Origin: an uncultured Roseburia sp.
GTDB lineage: Bacteria; Bacillota; Clostridia; Lachnospirales; Lachnospiraceae
DNA length: 64,000 bases
Assembly (NCBI GenBank): GCA_947642555.1
Contig: CANRSX010000020.1
Span: 16,048-80,047 of the forward strand
Direction: 5' to 3'
A program made the translations under genes and the position numbers. The notes beneath the pieces are model-generated. The model made no database searches and had not been told where the DNA came from. It saw only the letters and a list, made by a program, of their open reading frames with translations. Each line of letters opens with the position of its first letter. The stretch's first letter is position 1. Shown piece after piece: positions 30,718 to 40,223 of the stretch.

Positions 30718-33700
30718 ATGTATAACAAGGTTGACACAAATCTGAATTTTGTGGACAGGGAAAAGCAGGTGGAGCAGTTTTGGAAGGAGCATGACATCTT
30801 CCGGAAAAGTATGGAGAACCGCAAAGAGGGCGAGACCTACACGTTTTATGACGGGCCGCCGACCGCGAACGGCAAGCCGCATATCGGCCATGTGCTCACG
30901 CGCGTGATCAAGGATATGATTCCGCGCTATCAGACGATGAAGGGGAAGTATGTGCCCCGCAAGGCTGGCTGGGATACCCACGGGCTTCCGGTGGAGCTTG
31001 AGGTGGAAAAAAAGCTTGGGCTAAACGGCAAGGACCAGATCGAGGAATACGGCATGGAGCCGTTTATTAAGCAGTGTAAGGAATCCGTGTGGAAGTACAA
31101 GGGCATGTGGGAGGATTTCTCCGGCACGGTCGGATTCTGGGCGGACATGGACGATCCGTATGTGACCTACGACGACAATTTTATCGAGTCCGAGTGGTGG
31201 GCGCTTAAGGAGATCTGGGACAGGAAGCTGTTATACAAGGGCTTTAAGATCGTCCCGTACTGCCCGCGCTGCGGTACGCCGCTCTCGAGCCAGGAGGTGG
31301 CGCAGGGGTATAAGACCGTAAAAGAGCGCTCCGCCATCGTGCGTTTCAAAGTGAAGGGGGAGGACGCATACTTCCTCGCCTGGACGACAACGCCCTGGAC
31401 GCTTCCGTCAAATGTCGCGCTCTGCGTAAACCCGGACGAGACCTACTGTAAGGTAAAGGCAGCGGACGGCTATACCTATTATATGGCGGAGGCTCTGCTG
31501 GATACCGTACTCGGAAAAGCTGTGGGAGTGGAAGCTGCCGGGAAGAAAGGTCACGGGGAGAAGGAAGCGGATACCGCAGATCAGGCGGGAGAGGCGGCAG
31601 GGCAGACGCCGGCGTACGAGATCCTGGAGACATACAGGGGAACGGATCTTGAGCACAGAGAATACGAGCCACTTTTTGATTTTGCGGACGAGATCATCGC
31701 AAGACAGCACAAAAAGGGCCATTATATCACCTGCGACCATTACGTCACGATGACGGACGGTACCGGTATCGTCCACATCGCGCCTGCGTTCGGTGAGGAC
31801 GATGCGAATGTCGGGAGAAAATACGACCTGCCGTTTGTACAGCTCGTGGACGGCAAGGGGGAGATGACGGCGGAGACCACCTGGGCGGGCGTGTTTGTGA
31901 AAAAGGCGGACCCGATGATCTTAACGGATCTGGAGAAAAGAGGGCTTCTCTTTGACGCGCCGAAGTTTGAGCACGATTACCCGCATTGCTGGCGCTGTGA
32001 TACGCCGCTCATCTACTATGCGCGCGAGTCCTGGTTCATCAAAATGACCGAGGTGAAGGATGAGCTGATCCGCAACAACAACACGGTCAACTGGATCCCG
32101 GAGTCCATCGGGAAAGGGCGGTTCGGCGACTGGCTGGAAAATATCCAGGACTGGGGCATCTCGAGGAACCGTTACTGGGGCACGCCCCTTAATATCTGGG
32201 AATGCGAGGGCTGCGGCCGTCAGGAATCCATCGGGGGAAGGGAGGAGCTGGCGAAGCGTACCGGGAACCCGGAGGACACGAAGGTGGAGCTGCACCGCCC
32301 CTACATCGACGAGGTGACCTTCACCTGCCCGGACTGCGGGAAGACGATGCGCCGCGTGCCGGAGGTGATCGACTGCTGGTTTGATTCCGGCGCGATGCCG
32401 TTTGCGCAGCACCACTATCCGTTTGAAAATAAAGACCTGTTTGAGCAGCAGTTCCCGGCGCAGTTTATCTCCGAGGCGGTCGACCAGACGAGAGGCTGGT
32501 TTTATTCCCTGATGGCGGAATCGACGCTGCTGTTCCACAAATCGCCGTATGAGAACGTCATCGTGCTGGGACACGTGCAGGATGAGAACGGCCAGAAGAT
32601 GAGCAAGTCGAAAGGAAACGCCGTCGACCCGTTTGAGGCGTTAGAGCAGTACGGCGCGGACGCGATCCGCTGGTATTTTTACATCAACAGCGCGCCCTGG
32701 CTGCCGAACCGGTTCCACGGAAAGGCCGTGCAGGAGGGACAGCGCAAGTTTATGGGCACGCTCTGGAACACCTACGCGTTTTTCGTGCTCTACGCGAATA
32801 TCGACGGCTTTGACGCGACGAAGTACACGCTTGACTATGAGAAGCTTTCCGTGATGGATAAATGGCTGCTGTCGCGGCTAAATACCGTGATCCGCGAGGT
32901 GGACGGACACCTGGGAGGCTACCGGATCCCGGAGGCGGCGAGAGCGCTCGACGATTTTGTGGACGACATGAGCAACTGGTATGTCAGAAGAAGCCGGGAG
33001 CGTTTCTGGGCGAAGGGCATGGAGCAGGATAAGATCAACGCCTACATGACGCTGTATACGGCGCTGGTGACGATCTGTAAATGCGCGGCTCCGATGATCC
33101 CGTTTATGACCGAGGAGATCTATCAGAACCTGGTGTGCTCCGTGGACAAAAATGCGCCGGAGAGCATTCACCTGTGCGATTTCCCGGAGGCGGACGAGAT
33201 GTTTGTCGATAAGGATCTGGAAGCGGCCATGAAGGAGGTCTTAAAGATCGTGGTGATGGGCCGTGCGTGCCGCAATGCCGCGAATATCAAGAACCGTCAG
33301 CCGATCGGCACGATGTTTGTAAAAGCGCCGGAGGTGCTCGGGGAATATTATACGGAGATCATTGCGGATGAGCTGAATGTAAAGCAGGTGCGTTTCACGG
33401 AGGATGTGAGCGCCTACACGAGCTACACCTTCAAGCCGCAGCTTCGGACCGTGGGACCGAAATACGGGAAATATTTAAAGCAGATCCAGCAGAGCTTATC
33501 GGAGCTTGACGGCAACGCGGCGATGGCGCAGCTGAAGGCGGACGGCGTGCTGGTGCTCTCAGAGATCAGCGATGAGATCCGTCTCGCCGAGGAGGATCTG
33601 CTGATCACCATGACGCAGATGGAGGGCTATGTGACCGAGGGGGACAACACCGTGACCGTCGTCCTTGACACGAATCTCACGCCGGAGCTGATCGAGGAAG

Positions 33701-33969
33701 GCTTTGTGCGGGAGCTTACAAGCAAATTACAGACCATGCGCAAGGAAGCCGGCTTTGAGGTCATGGACCAGATCCACGTCTTCTATGAGGCGGATGAAAA
33801 AGTGGCTGGTATTTTTGCCGCACATGGTGATATAATCAGAAAAGAGGTGCTCGCGCTGGATCTTACCGCTGCGCTGCCGGAAAACGACGCGGCGGATACG
33901 GGCATTTATCAGAAGGAATGGAATATCAACGGGGAACAGGTACGACTGGGAGTAAAAAAGGAGGGATAA
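30718..33969 (+). CDS. ileS: Isoleucyl-tRNA synthetase
   Basis: Charges tRNA-Ile with isoleucine. The 1083-aa class I synthetase has HIGH (PHIGH, residues 54-58), a large CP1 editing domain with the WTTTPWTLPSN motif, CPRCG and CPDCG zinc-type pairs, the WFDSGAMPFAQ region, KMSKS (627-631), and an anticodon-binding domain (MSNWYVRRSRERFW). Its length and sequence resemble the longer eukaryal-like IleS2 group common in Clostridia rather than the 920-aa Bacillus type. A lysine/glutamate/alanine-rich stretch of about 30 residues (31525-31615) interrupts CP1. AGGAGG lies upstream of ATG 30718. Expression is controlled by the T-box leader. Confidence 0.97.
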   Translation: MYNKVDTNLNFVDREKQVEQFWKEHDIFRKSMENRKEGETYTFYDGPPTANGKPHIGHVLTRVIKDMIPRYQTMKGKYVPRKAGWDTHGLPVELEVEKKLGLNGKDQIEEYGMEPFIKQCKESVWKYKGMWEDFSGTVGFWADMDDPYVTYDDNFIESEWWALKEIWDRKLLYKGFKIVPYCPRCGTPLSSQEVAQGYKTVKERSAIVRFKVKGEDAYFLAWTTTPWTLPSNVALCVNPDETYCKVKAADGYTYYMAEALLDTVLGKAVGVEAAGKKGHGEKEADTADQAGEAAGQTPAYEILETYRGTDLEHREYEPLFDFADEIIARQHKKGHYITCDHYVTMTDGTGIVHIAPAFGEDDANVGRKYDLPFVQLVDGKGEMTAETTWAGVFVKKADPMILTDLEKRGLLFDAPKFEHDYPHCWRCDTPLIYYARESWFIKMTEVKDELIRNNNTVNWIPESIGKGRFGDWLENIQDWGISRNRYWGTPLNIWECEGCGRQESIGGREELAKRTGNPEDTKVELHRPYIDEVTFTCPDCGKTMRRVPEVIDCWFDSGAMPFAQHHYPFENKDLFEQQFPAQFISEAVDQTRGWFYSLMAESTLLFHKSPYENVIVLGHVQDENGQKMSKSKGNAVDPFEALEQYGADAIRWYFYINSAPWLPNRFHGKAVQEGQRKFMGTLWNTYAFFVLYANIDGFDATKYTLDYEKLSVMDKWLLSRLNTVIREVDGHLGGYRIPEAARALDDFVDDMSNWYVRRSRERFWAKGMEQDKINAYMTLYTALVTICKCAAPMIPFMTEEIYQNLVCSVDKNAPESIHLCDFPEADEMFVDKDLEAAMKEVLKIVVMGRACRNAANIKNRQPIGTMFVKAPEVLGEYYTEIIADELNVKQVRFTEDVSAYTSYTFKPQLRTVGPKYGKYLKQIQQSLSELDGNAAMAQLKADGVLVLSEISDEIRLAEEDLLITMTQMEGYVTEGDNTVTVVLDTNLTPELIEEGFVRELTSKLQTMRKEAGFEVMDQIHVFYEADEKVAGIFAAHGDIIRKEVLALDLTAALPENDAADTGIYQKEWNINGEQVRLGVKKEG

Positions 33970-33973
33970 ACCA

Positions 33974-36445
33974 GTGAATGCAAAGCTTTTTGACAAGAAG
34001 GCATTTATTCATGAGGTGCGCGACAACGTAAAGAATCTGTATCGGAAGACACTGGACGAGGCAAGCCAGCAGGAGATTTTTCAGGCGGTGTCCTATACGG
34101 TAAAGGACGGGATCATCGACCGGTGGCTGGCCACGCACAAGGCATTTGACGAGCAGGATCCGAAGATCGTTTACTATATGTCCATGGAGTTTCTGATGGG
34201 CCGTGCGCTCGGCAACAATCTGATCAACTTAAAGTGTTATAAGGAAGTGCGGGAGGCGCTTGAGGAGATCGGCTTAAACCTGGACGTGATCGAGGATCAG
34301 GAGCGCGATCCGGCGCTCGGAAACGGCGGTCTGGGGCGTCTTGCGGCCTGCTTTATGGAGTCTCTGGCCACCCTCGGCTACGCGGCCTACGGCTGCGGGA
34401 TCCGTTACCGCTACGGTCTGTTCAAGCAGAAGATTGAAGACGGCTTTCAGGTGGAGGCGCCGGACAACTGGTTAAAGGACGGCTATCCCTTTGAGCTGCG
34501 CCGGCCGGAGTACACCTACGAGGTAAAATTCGGCGGCTATGTCCGTGCGGTGAACTGTGAGGACGGCAAGACCCGCTTTATTCAGGAGGGGTATCAGTCG
34601 GTGCTCGCGGTTCCGTACGATATGCCGATCGTCGGCTACGGCAATAATATGGTAAATACCCTGATGATTTGGGACGCGGAGGCGATCGAGGCCTTTGAGC
34701 TTGATTCCTTTGACAAGGGGGATTACCGCAAGGCGGTGGAGCAGGAGAACCTCGCGAAAAACCTGGTGGAGGTGCTCTACCCGAATGACAATCATGTGGC
34801 GGGCAAGGAGCTGCGCTTAAAACAGCAGTATTTCTTTGTGTCGGCGAGCGTGCAGCGCGCCCTCGCGCGGTATAAGAAGAACCACAGTGATATTCACGGG
34901 CTGCCGGAGAAGGTGGCGTTCCATTTAAATGACACGCATCCCACCGTCGCGGTGGCGGAGCTGATGCGCATTCTCTTAGACGAGGAGGATCTCGGCTGGG
35001 AGGAGGCGTGGGATATCACCTGCCGTACCTGTGCGTACACAAACCACACCCTCATGGCGGAGGCCCTTGAGAAGTGGCCGATCGAGATCTTCTCCCGGCT
35101 GCTTCCGAGAATCTATCAGATTATAGAGGAGATCAACCGCCGGTTCCTCTTACAGATCCAGGCGAGCTTTCCGGGGGACAATAGCAGGATTGCGCGCATG
35201 TCGATCGTCTACGACGGACAGGTGAAGATGGCGCATCTGGCGGTTGCTGCCGGGCATTCCGTGAACGGCGTGGCCGCGCTGCACACAGAGATTTTAAAGA
35301 ATGAGCAGCTGCATGACTTTTACCAGATGTACCCGCAGAAGTTTAATAATAAGACGAACGGCATCACGCAGCGCCGCTTCCTCTTACACGGCAACCCGCT
35401 TCTCGCGGAATGGGTGACCGAGCACATCGGCGACGACTGGATCACGAACCTCGCGCACATTGAGAAGCTGGCGATCTATGCCGACGACATGAAGGCACAG
35501 CAGGAATTCATGAATATCAAGTACCGCAACAAGGTGCGCCTGGCGAAGTACATCAAGGAGCACAACGGCATCGACGTGGATCCGCGGTCGATCTTTGACG
35601 TGCAGGTCAAGCGGCTGCATGAGTACAAGCGCCAGCTGCTCAATATCCTGCATGTGATGTATCTGTACAATCAGTTAAAAGAGAATCCGTCGATGGAATT
35701 TGTGCCGCGGACCTTTATCTTCGGCGCGAAGGCAGCGGCCGGTTATAAGACCGCAAAACAGACGATCAAGCTGATCAACAGCGTGGCCGATGTGGTCAAC
35801 AACGACCGGAGCATTGACGGCAGGATTAAGGTCGTCTTTATCGAGGATTACCGTGTCTCGAACGCGGAGATCATCTTCGCGGCGGCGGACGTCAGCGAGC
35901 AGATCTCGACGGCGAGCAAGGAGGCGTCCGGAACCGGTAATATGAAATTTATGTTAAACGGCGCGCTGACGATCGGCACCATGGACGGAGCGAACGTGGA
36001 GATGGCGGAAGAAGTGGGTATGGACAATATCTTCATCTTCGGCATGAGCTCGGACGAGGTGATCGAGCACGAGCACAAGCGGGATTATGACCCCATGCAG
36101 ATTTTCAACAGTGACGGCGATATCCGCAAGGTGCTGATGCAGATGGTGAACGGCTTTTATTCTCCGAAGGATCCGGAGCTGTTCCGCGAGCTTTACAATT
36201 CACTGTTAAATACGCGCAGTACGCGCTACGCGGACACGTACTTCAGTCTGAAGGATTTCCGCGCATACGCAGAGGCGCAGAAGCGTGTGGAGGCGTATTA
36301 CCTGGATGAGGCCGCATGGGCGAGGAGCGCGATCTTAAATGTCGCGCATTCCGGGAAGTTCTCATCTGACCGGACGATTCAGGAGTATGTGGACGATATC
36401 TGGCATCTGGATAAGATCGAGGTGCGTTTACCGGAAGAGGAATAA
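33974..36445 (+). CDS. glgP: Glycogen/starch/alpha-glucan phosphorylase (GT35), long type
   Basis: An 823-aa pyridoxal-phosphate-dependent phosphorylase of standard bacterial length, releasing glucose-1-phosphate from alpha-glucans. Diagnostic sequences are [94 protein letters not shown] (PLP lysine) and the C-terminal KFSSDRTIQEY. A GTG start is used; GGAGGG ends 8 nt upstream, only 4 nt after the ileS stop, suggesting read-through from ileS. It differs from the 751-aa phosphorylase at 3413 mainly by a longer N-terminal and regulatory region. Confidence 0.95.
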   Translation: MNAKLFDKKAFIHEVRDNVKNLYRKTLDEASQQEIFQAVSYTVKDGIIDRWLATHKAFDEQDPKIVYYMSMEFLMGRALGNNLINLKCYKEVREALEEIGLNLDVIEDQERDPALGNGGLGRLAACFMESLATLGYAAYGCGIRYRYGLFKQKIEDGFQVEAPDNWLKDGYPFELRRPEYTYEVKFGGYVRAVNCEDGKTRFIQEGYQSVLAVPYDMPIVGYGNNMVNTLMIWDAEAIEAFELDSFDKGDYRKAVEQENLAKNLVEVLYPNDNHVAGKELRLKQQYFFVSASVQRALARYKKNHSDIHGLPEKVAFHLNDTHPTVAVAELMRILLDEEDLGWEEAWDITCRTCAYTNHTLMAEALEKWPIEIFSRLLPRIYQIIEEINRRFLLQIQASFPGDNSRIARMSIVYDGQVKMAHLAVAAGHSVNGVAALHTEILKNEQLHDFYQMYPQKFNNKTNGITQRRFLLHGNPLLAEWVTEHIGDDWITNLAHIEKLAIYADDMKAQQEFMNIKYRNKVRLAKYIKEHNGIDVDPRSIFDVQVKRLHEYKRQLLNILHVMYLYNQLKENPSMEFVPRTFIFGAKAAAGYKTAKQTIKLINSVADVVNNDRSIDGRIKVVFIEDYRVSNAEIIFAAADVSEQISTASKEASGTGNMKFMLNGALTIGTMDGANVEMAEEVGMDNIFIFGMSSDEVIEHEHKRDYDPMQIFNSDGDIRKVLMQMVNGFYSPKDPELFRELYNSLLNTRSTRYADTYFSLKDFRAYAEAQKRVEAYYLDEAAWARSAILNVAHSGKFSSDRTIQEYVDDIWHLDKIEVRLPEEE

Positions 36446-36453
36446 AAAATACG

Positions 36454-36487
36454 GGGGGAGACAGCGGCTCTGGCGGCGGTCTCCCCC
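36454..36487 (+). terminator. Hairpin after the long-type phosphorylase
   Basis: GGGGGAGAC (36454-36462) and GTCTCCCCC (36479-36487) make a 9-bp stem. No U-run follows. Confidence 0.5.
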
Positions 36488-36536
36488 TGCGGCGTTTGTA
36501 ATAGATAAAATTACTTCGTTTCCTGAAAAAACTATT

Positions 36537-36564
36537 TTGCTTCCGGGCCACTCTATGTTAAAAT
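36537..36564 (+). promoter_or_regulatory. Candidate promoter of the FapA/DUF342 gene
   Basis: TTGCTT (36537-36542), 16-nt spacer, TAAAAT (36559-36564), 31 nt before the start codon. Confidence 0.45.
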
Positions 36565-36595
36565 AAAGATATCAATGTGAAGGGGACGGGGAGTC

Positions 36596-39010
36596 ATGAC
36601 AGAAGAGGGTATTTTTTCACAGAGCCAGATAAAGCAGATCGAGGAAGGCCGGGAAGCCGGTCTGGACGTATCGGTATATGCGAAGAAGGAGTTTGCGGCG
36701 ATGCATATGCGGCAGATCCGCCTGGGGCTGCTGGAAGGGCTTGCCGTGGAGCGCTATGCGACTGCCGATTACGACTGGTTTCAGATGGAGGAGATTCGTC
36801 TCGGGATGGAGGAGGGCGTGGACATCGGATGTTATGCGTCGCCCGAGATCCCCTATGAGAAGATGCGGCAGATCCGCAAAGGACTTGTGGCGGGCGTGGT
36901 GCTCACGCCCTATCTTGCCCTTGAGCCGGGCGTGCTGCGGCAGCTGAGGAAAGCGGTGGTCGCGAATGTGGATATCATGGATTACATCGAGGCCGGATAT
37001 CAGGCGGAGCAGCTCGAGGAGATCCGCATTGCGCTGGAGAAGAAGCTCGAGATCGGGCCATATCTGGCGAAGGATCTGCGCGGCGCTGCGATCCAGGAGA
37101 TCTGGATGGGCTTAGAGGCCGGCGTCGACGTGTCGCTGTACGCGAAGCCGGAATTCCGCTGGCAGCAGATGCGGGAGATCCGCCTGGGGCTTGAAAACCG
37201 CGTGGATGTCAATTTTTATCTGAAGCCGTTTTTTGTCTGGGAGCAGATGCGGGAGATCCGCTTAGGGCTTGAGCAGGGAGTGGATGTCAGGCGGTACGCG
37301 GATCTGATGTATACCGCGAAGGATATGAAGCGGATGCGGCACGGCATGAAAAACGGCGTTGCCGGCCGGATGCATGCTCCGGGCCGTGCGGTGCAGAGGG
37401 TTGTCCATGCTTCGGTAAACACGTCCGCAGGGGCGAAGGGGCAGACGCCGGCCGCCGGTGCGGAGGCGCTGGCGGAAGGCCGGACGCCGGACGGGACGGA
37501 CGTATTACATACGGCGGAGCCCAGACAGCCCGCCGGCGGTACAGACGGGATTTTGGCAGGAGAGAGACAGACGGCGTCTGCGGCGCCGGATGCAGGGCAG
37601 ACCGGAATGCGCTCCGACAGCGGCTCTGTCCCGGATACAGGAGATGCGAAGCCCGCGGAGGGGATTAAGGTATCCTTTAAGGCAAACGATATGGAGGCGT
37701 ATCTCACCTATACGCCGGAGATCGGCAGATATTCGAGAGAATCACTGTTCGCCGCATTAAAGCAGCAGGGCGTGGTGAAGGGGATTGACGAGGATGAGAT
37801 CAACCGCATCTTTACGGACGGTGCGAAAGACGGCGAGGGAGTGCTGATCGCTCACGGCAAACCGGCGGAGAAAGGAAAAGACGGATGGTTTGAGTATTTC
37901 TTCCGCACGTCGGTGACGAGAAGCCCGAAGCAGTTAGAGGACGGGTCGGTCGATTTTAAAAACGTGGACTGGTTCGAGGTGGTGGAAAAGGATCAGAAGC
38001 TTGCACTCTACCATGAAGCGGAGGCGGGCGTCTCCGGATATACGGTGCGCGGAAAGGAGCTTCCGTCGCCGAAAGGAAAGGAAAAGAGCAGGCTGACCGG
38101 CGAGGGATTCACGGTTCTGGGAGACGGCAATACCTATGTGGCGGCATTGAGCGGCCGTGTGGATCTGAAAGGGACGCAGCTTTCCGTGACAAATGTCTTT
38201 GTGTTTGACGAGGTCACGATGGCGACCGGGGACGTCAATGTCGACGGAAATGTCTACATCAAAAATAACGTGGGCAGCGGGACGACCATCAGAGCGACGG
38301 GCGATATCATGGTAGACGGCTATATCGAATCCGCCACGCTTGACTGCGGGGGCAATGTCATCATCAAGAAAGGAATGAACGCGTCGGACGGCCGCGGCGT
38401 GGTAAACGCCGGACAAAATGTGACCGCGAAGTTTTTCGAGAAGGTCCGGGTACAGGCGAAGGGAGATATCCGCGCGAATTCCTGCATGGAGTGCCAGCTG
38501 CACACGGACGGGCAGCTCATCATTTCGGGCGGCTCGCTGATCGGCGGGACGGCTTATGCGGCAAAAGGGTTAAGCGCCCGCAATGTCGGCAACCGGATCG
38601 GACTTAAGACCGTGATCGAGATCGGCGCAGGCGAGGAGAATGTCGATAAGATGCGCGAGCTCGAGAAAAAGATCGCGGATGTCGCCAAGGAGATCGAGGT
38701 ATATCAGGAAGCCTACGATGATATGCAGCAGACGTATTCGCCGGAGGCGCGCAATTCGATGGACGTTTATCTGAAGGCGGAGGATGCGCTCTACCGGAAG
38801 AAAGAGCAGTTAAAGCAGCTGAAGAGAGAAAAACAGCAGCTCGGAAATACCGACAGGGGAGCCATGCAGGCTTCCGCGTCCATCACGGGAAATCTCTACA
38901 GCGGGGTGGAATTCCGGATCAACAGGCAGAAGTGGACATCCAAGGATTACCAGTATGTCCGGGTGAAGAGCTCGGAGAACGGTATCGAAGTGAGCAAGCT
39001 GAACGTATAG
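36596..39010 (+). CDS. FapA/DUF342-family protein with N-terminal 26-residue repeats
   Basis: An 804-aa cytoplasmic protein in four parts. Residues about 1-245 are roughly nine copies of a 26-residue helical repeat with the core MREIRLGLExGVDVxxYAxP. Residues 246-350 are a low-complexity Ala/Gly/Thr/Pro linker. From about 355 comes the FapA N-terminal domain, then a right-handed beta-helix rich in G-D-V/I and G-N-V steps (GDVNVDGNVYIKNNVGSG, GDIRANSCMECQ), and a coiled coil near 685-750 (MRELEKKIADVAKEIEVYQ). FapA proteins are linked to flagellar or surface assembly and polar scaffolding, but no flagellar genes are near. It lies just upstream of an HD-GYP regulator. The repeat region is unassigned to any family I know. 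Confidence 0.85.
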   Translation: MTEEGIFSQSQIKQIEEGREAGLDVSVYAKKEFAAMHMRQIRLGLLEGLAVERYATADYDWFQMEEIRLGMEEGVDIGCYASPEIPYEKMRQIRKGLVAGVVLTPYLALEPGVLRQLRKAVVANVDIMDYIEAGYQAEQLEEIRIALEKKLEIGPYLAKDLRGAAIQEIWMGLEAGVDVSLYAKPEFRWQQMREIRLGLENRVDVNFYLKPFFVWEQMREIRLGLEQGVDVRRYADLMYTAKDMKRMRHGMKNGVAGRMHAPGRAVQRVVHASVNTSAGAKGQTPAAGAEALAEGRTPDGTDVLHTAEPRQPAGGTDGILAGERQTASAAPDAGQTGMRSDSGSVPDTGDAKPAEGIKVSFKANDMEAYLTYTPEIGRYSRESLFAALKQQGVVKGIDEDEINRIFTDGAKDGEGVLIAHGKPAEKGKDGWFEYFFRTSVTRSPKQLEDGSVDFKNVDWFEVVEKDQKLALYHEAEAGVSGYTVRGKELPSPKGKEKSRLTGEGFTVLGDGNTYVAALSGRVDLKGTQLSVTNVFVFDEVTMATGDVNVDGNVYIKNNVGSGTTIRATGDIMVDGYIESATLDCGGNVIIKKGMNASDGRGVVNAGQNVTAKFFEKVRVQAKGDIRANSCMECQLHTDGQLIISGGSLIGGTAYAAKGLSARNVGNRIGLKTVIEIGAGEENVDKMRELEKKIADVAKEIEVYQEAYDDMQQTYSPEARNSMDVYLKAEDALYRKKEQLKQLKREKQQLGNTDRGAMQASASITGNLYSGVEFRINRQKWTSKDYQYVRVKSSENGIEVSKLNV

Positions 39011-39063
39011 TAAGATATCACCATAAAAATCAGGCATAAAAAACAGAGCAGAGTGGGGAAAAG

Positions 39064-40143
39064 ATGAAGGAAAAGATACTGGTTGTTGACGATACAAGAT
39101 TGAACAGGGAGTTCTTAAAAGGGATTCTGGAGGACGAATATGAGGTGATCCAGGCCCAGAACGGCAAGGAGGCGCTGCTGATTTTAAAGCAGCAGTATCA
39201 GGAGATCGTGCTCGTGATTCTGGATCTGGTGATGTCCGACGTGGACGGGTTTGCTGTCTTAGAGGTTATGAGACGGTATAAATGGCTGGACGTGACGCCG
39301 GTGATCGTCATGAGCGGGCAGAATTCCAGCGAGACAGAGCGCAAGAGCCTCGCGATGGGCGCGTCCGATTTTCTGCGGAAGCCGCTCGACAACTATTTGG
39401 TGCGGCGCAGGGTAAAAAATATTGCGGATCTCTACAGCTACCGGAGATCGCTGGAAAAGCGCGTGGCCAAGCAGACGGAGGCGCTCAGAAAACAGTACGG
39501 GATCTTACAGCTGCAGGCCGAGCGGATCCGGGAGAGCAACAGCCGCATCATTGATATTTTAGGATCGGTTGTGGAGTACCGGAATCTCGGAAACAGTGAT
39601 CACATCCGGCATGTAAAGGAGTACACCAGGATCCTTGCCGGCCAGATGGCGAAGGATTACCCGGAGTACGGGCTGACGGAGGAGCAGGTTGAGATGATCA
39701 CCTCCGCAAGCGCGCTTCACGATATCGGAAAGATTGCGATACCGGACAGCATTCTGTTAAAGCCGGGGCTTCTGACGGAGGATGAGGAGCGGTACCTGCG
39801 GTCGCACGCTTCGCGCGGCGGTGAGATCGTGCTCCAGATCCGCGGTGTGTGGAGCAGGGAGTACAGCCGGATCTGTTACGAGATCTGCAGGCATCATCAC
39901 GAGAGGTATGACGGAGGCGGATATCCGGACGGTCTGAAGGGCGATGAGACGCCGATCGGCGCGCAGATCGTCTCGATTGCAGATGCGTACGACCAGCTGT
40001 GCACCGAGCGTGTGTCAAAGGGGGCGATATCCCCGGAGGAGGCGTATCACATGGTTCTTTCGGGAGAATGCGGTATGTTTTCGCCGAAGCTTCTTGAGTG
40101 CTTCCGGAAGATGAAGGATGAGCTGGTAAAGGAGCCGGAATAA
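39064..40143 (+). CDS. Response regulator with HD-GYP output (putative c-di-GMP phosphodiesterase)
   Basis: A 359-aa regulator. The receiver domain (residues 1-120) has VVDDTRLNRE, phospho-acceptor Asp in ILDLVMSDVDG, MSGQNSSE and FLRKPLD. A coiled linker (about 125-160) leads to an HD-GYP domain with HDIGKIAIPDSIL (H219/D220), HASRGGEIV, HHHERYDGGGYPDGLKGDETPIGAQIVSIADAYDQL. All metal-binding residues and the GYP motif are present, so c-di-GMP hydrolysis is likely, though some members differ. It sits 53 nt after the FapA gene and may share its transcript. No partner kinase is adjacent. Confidence 0.9.
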   Translation: MKEKILVVDDTRLNREFLKGILEDEYEVIQAQNGKEALLILKQQYQEIVLVILDLVMSDVDGFAVLEVMRRYKWLDVTPVIVMSGQNSSETERKSLAMGASDFLRKPLDNYLVRRRVKNIADLYSYRRSLEKRVAKQTEALRKQYGILQLQAERIRESNSRIIDILGSVVEYRNLGNSDHIRHVKEYTRILAGQMAKDYPEYGLTEEQVEMITSASALHDIGKIAIPDSILLKPGLLTEDEERYLRSHASRGGEIVLQIRGVWSREYSRICYEICRHHHERYDGGGYPDGLKGDETPIGAQIVSIADAYDQLCTERVSKGAISPEEAYHMVLSGECGMFSPKLLECFRKMKDELVKEPE

Positions 40144-40157
40144 TACAGGGATTGCGG

Positions 40158-40194
40158 GAAGGGAGTGCATTTGCAAAGTGTGCTCCCTTCTTTT
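40158..40194 (+). terminator. Terminator after the HD-GYP gene
   Basis: GAAGGGAG (40158-40165) and CTCCCTTC (40183-40190), with further GCA/TGC pairing inside, followed by TTTT. Confidence 0.75.
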
Positions 40195-40205
40195 CCACGT
40201 GGAAA
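40192..40205. promoter_or_regulatory. Perfect 14-bp palindrome upstream of the locus 2 kinase
   Basis: TTTCCACGTGGAAA lies between the terminator and the ribosome binding site of the YesM-type gene. It could be an operator; no clear promoter hexamers were found beside it. Confidence 0.35.
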
Positions 40206-40223
40206 TCTGCGGAGGAGGGACAG

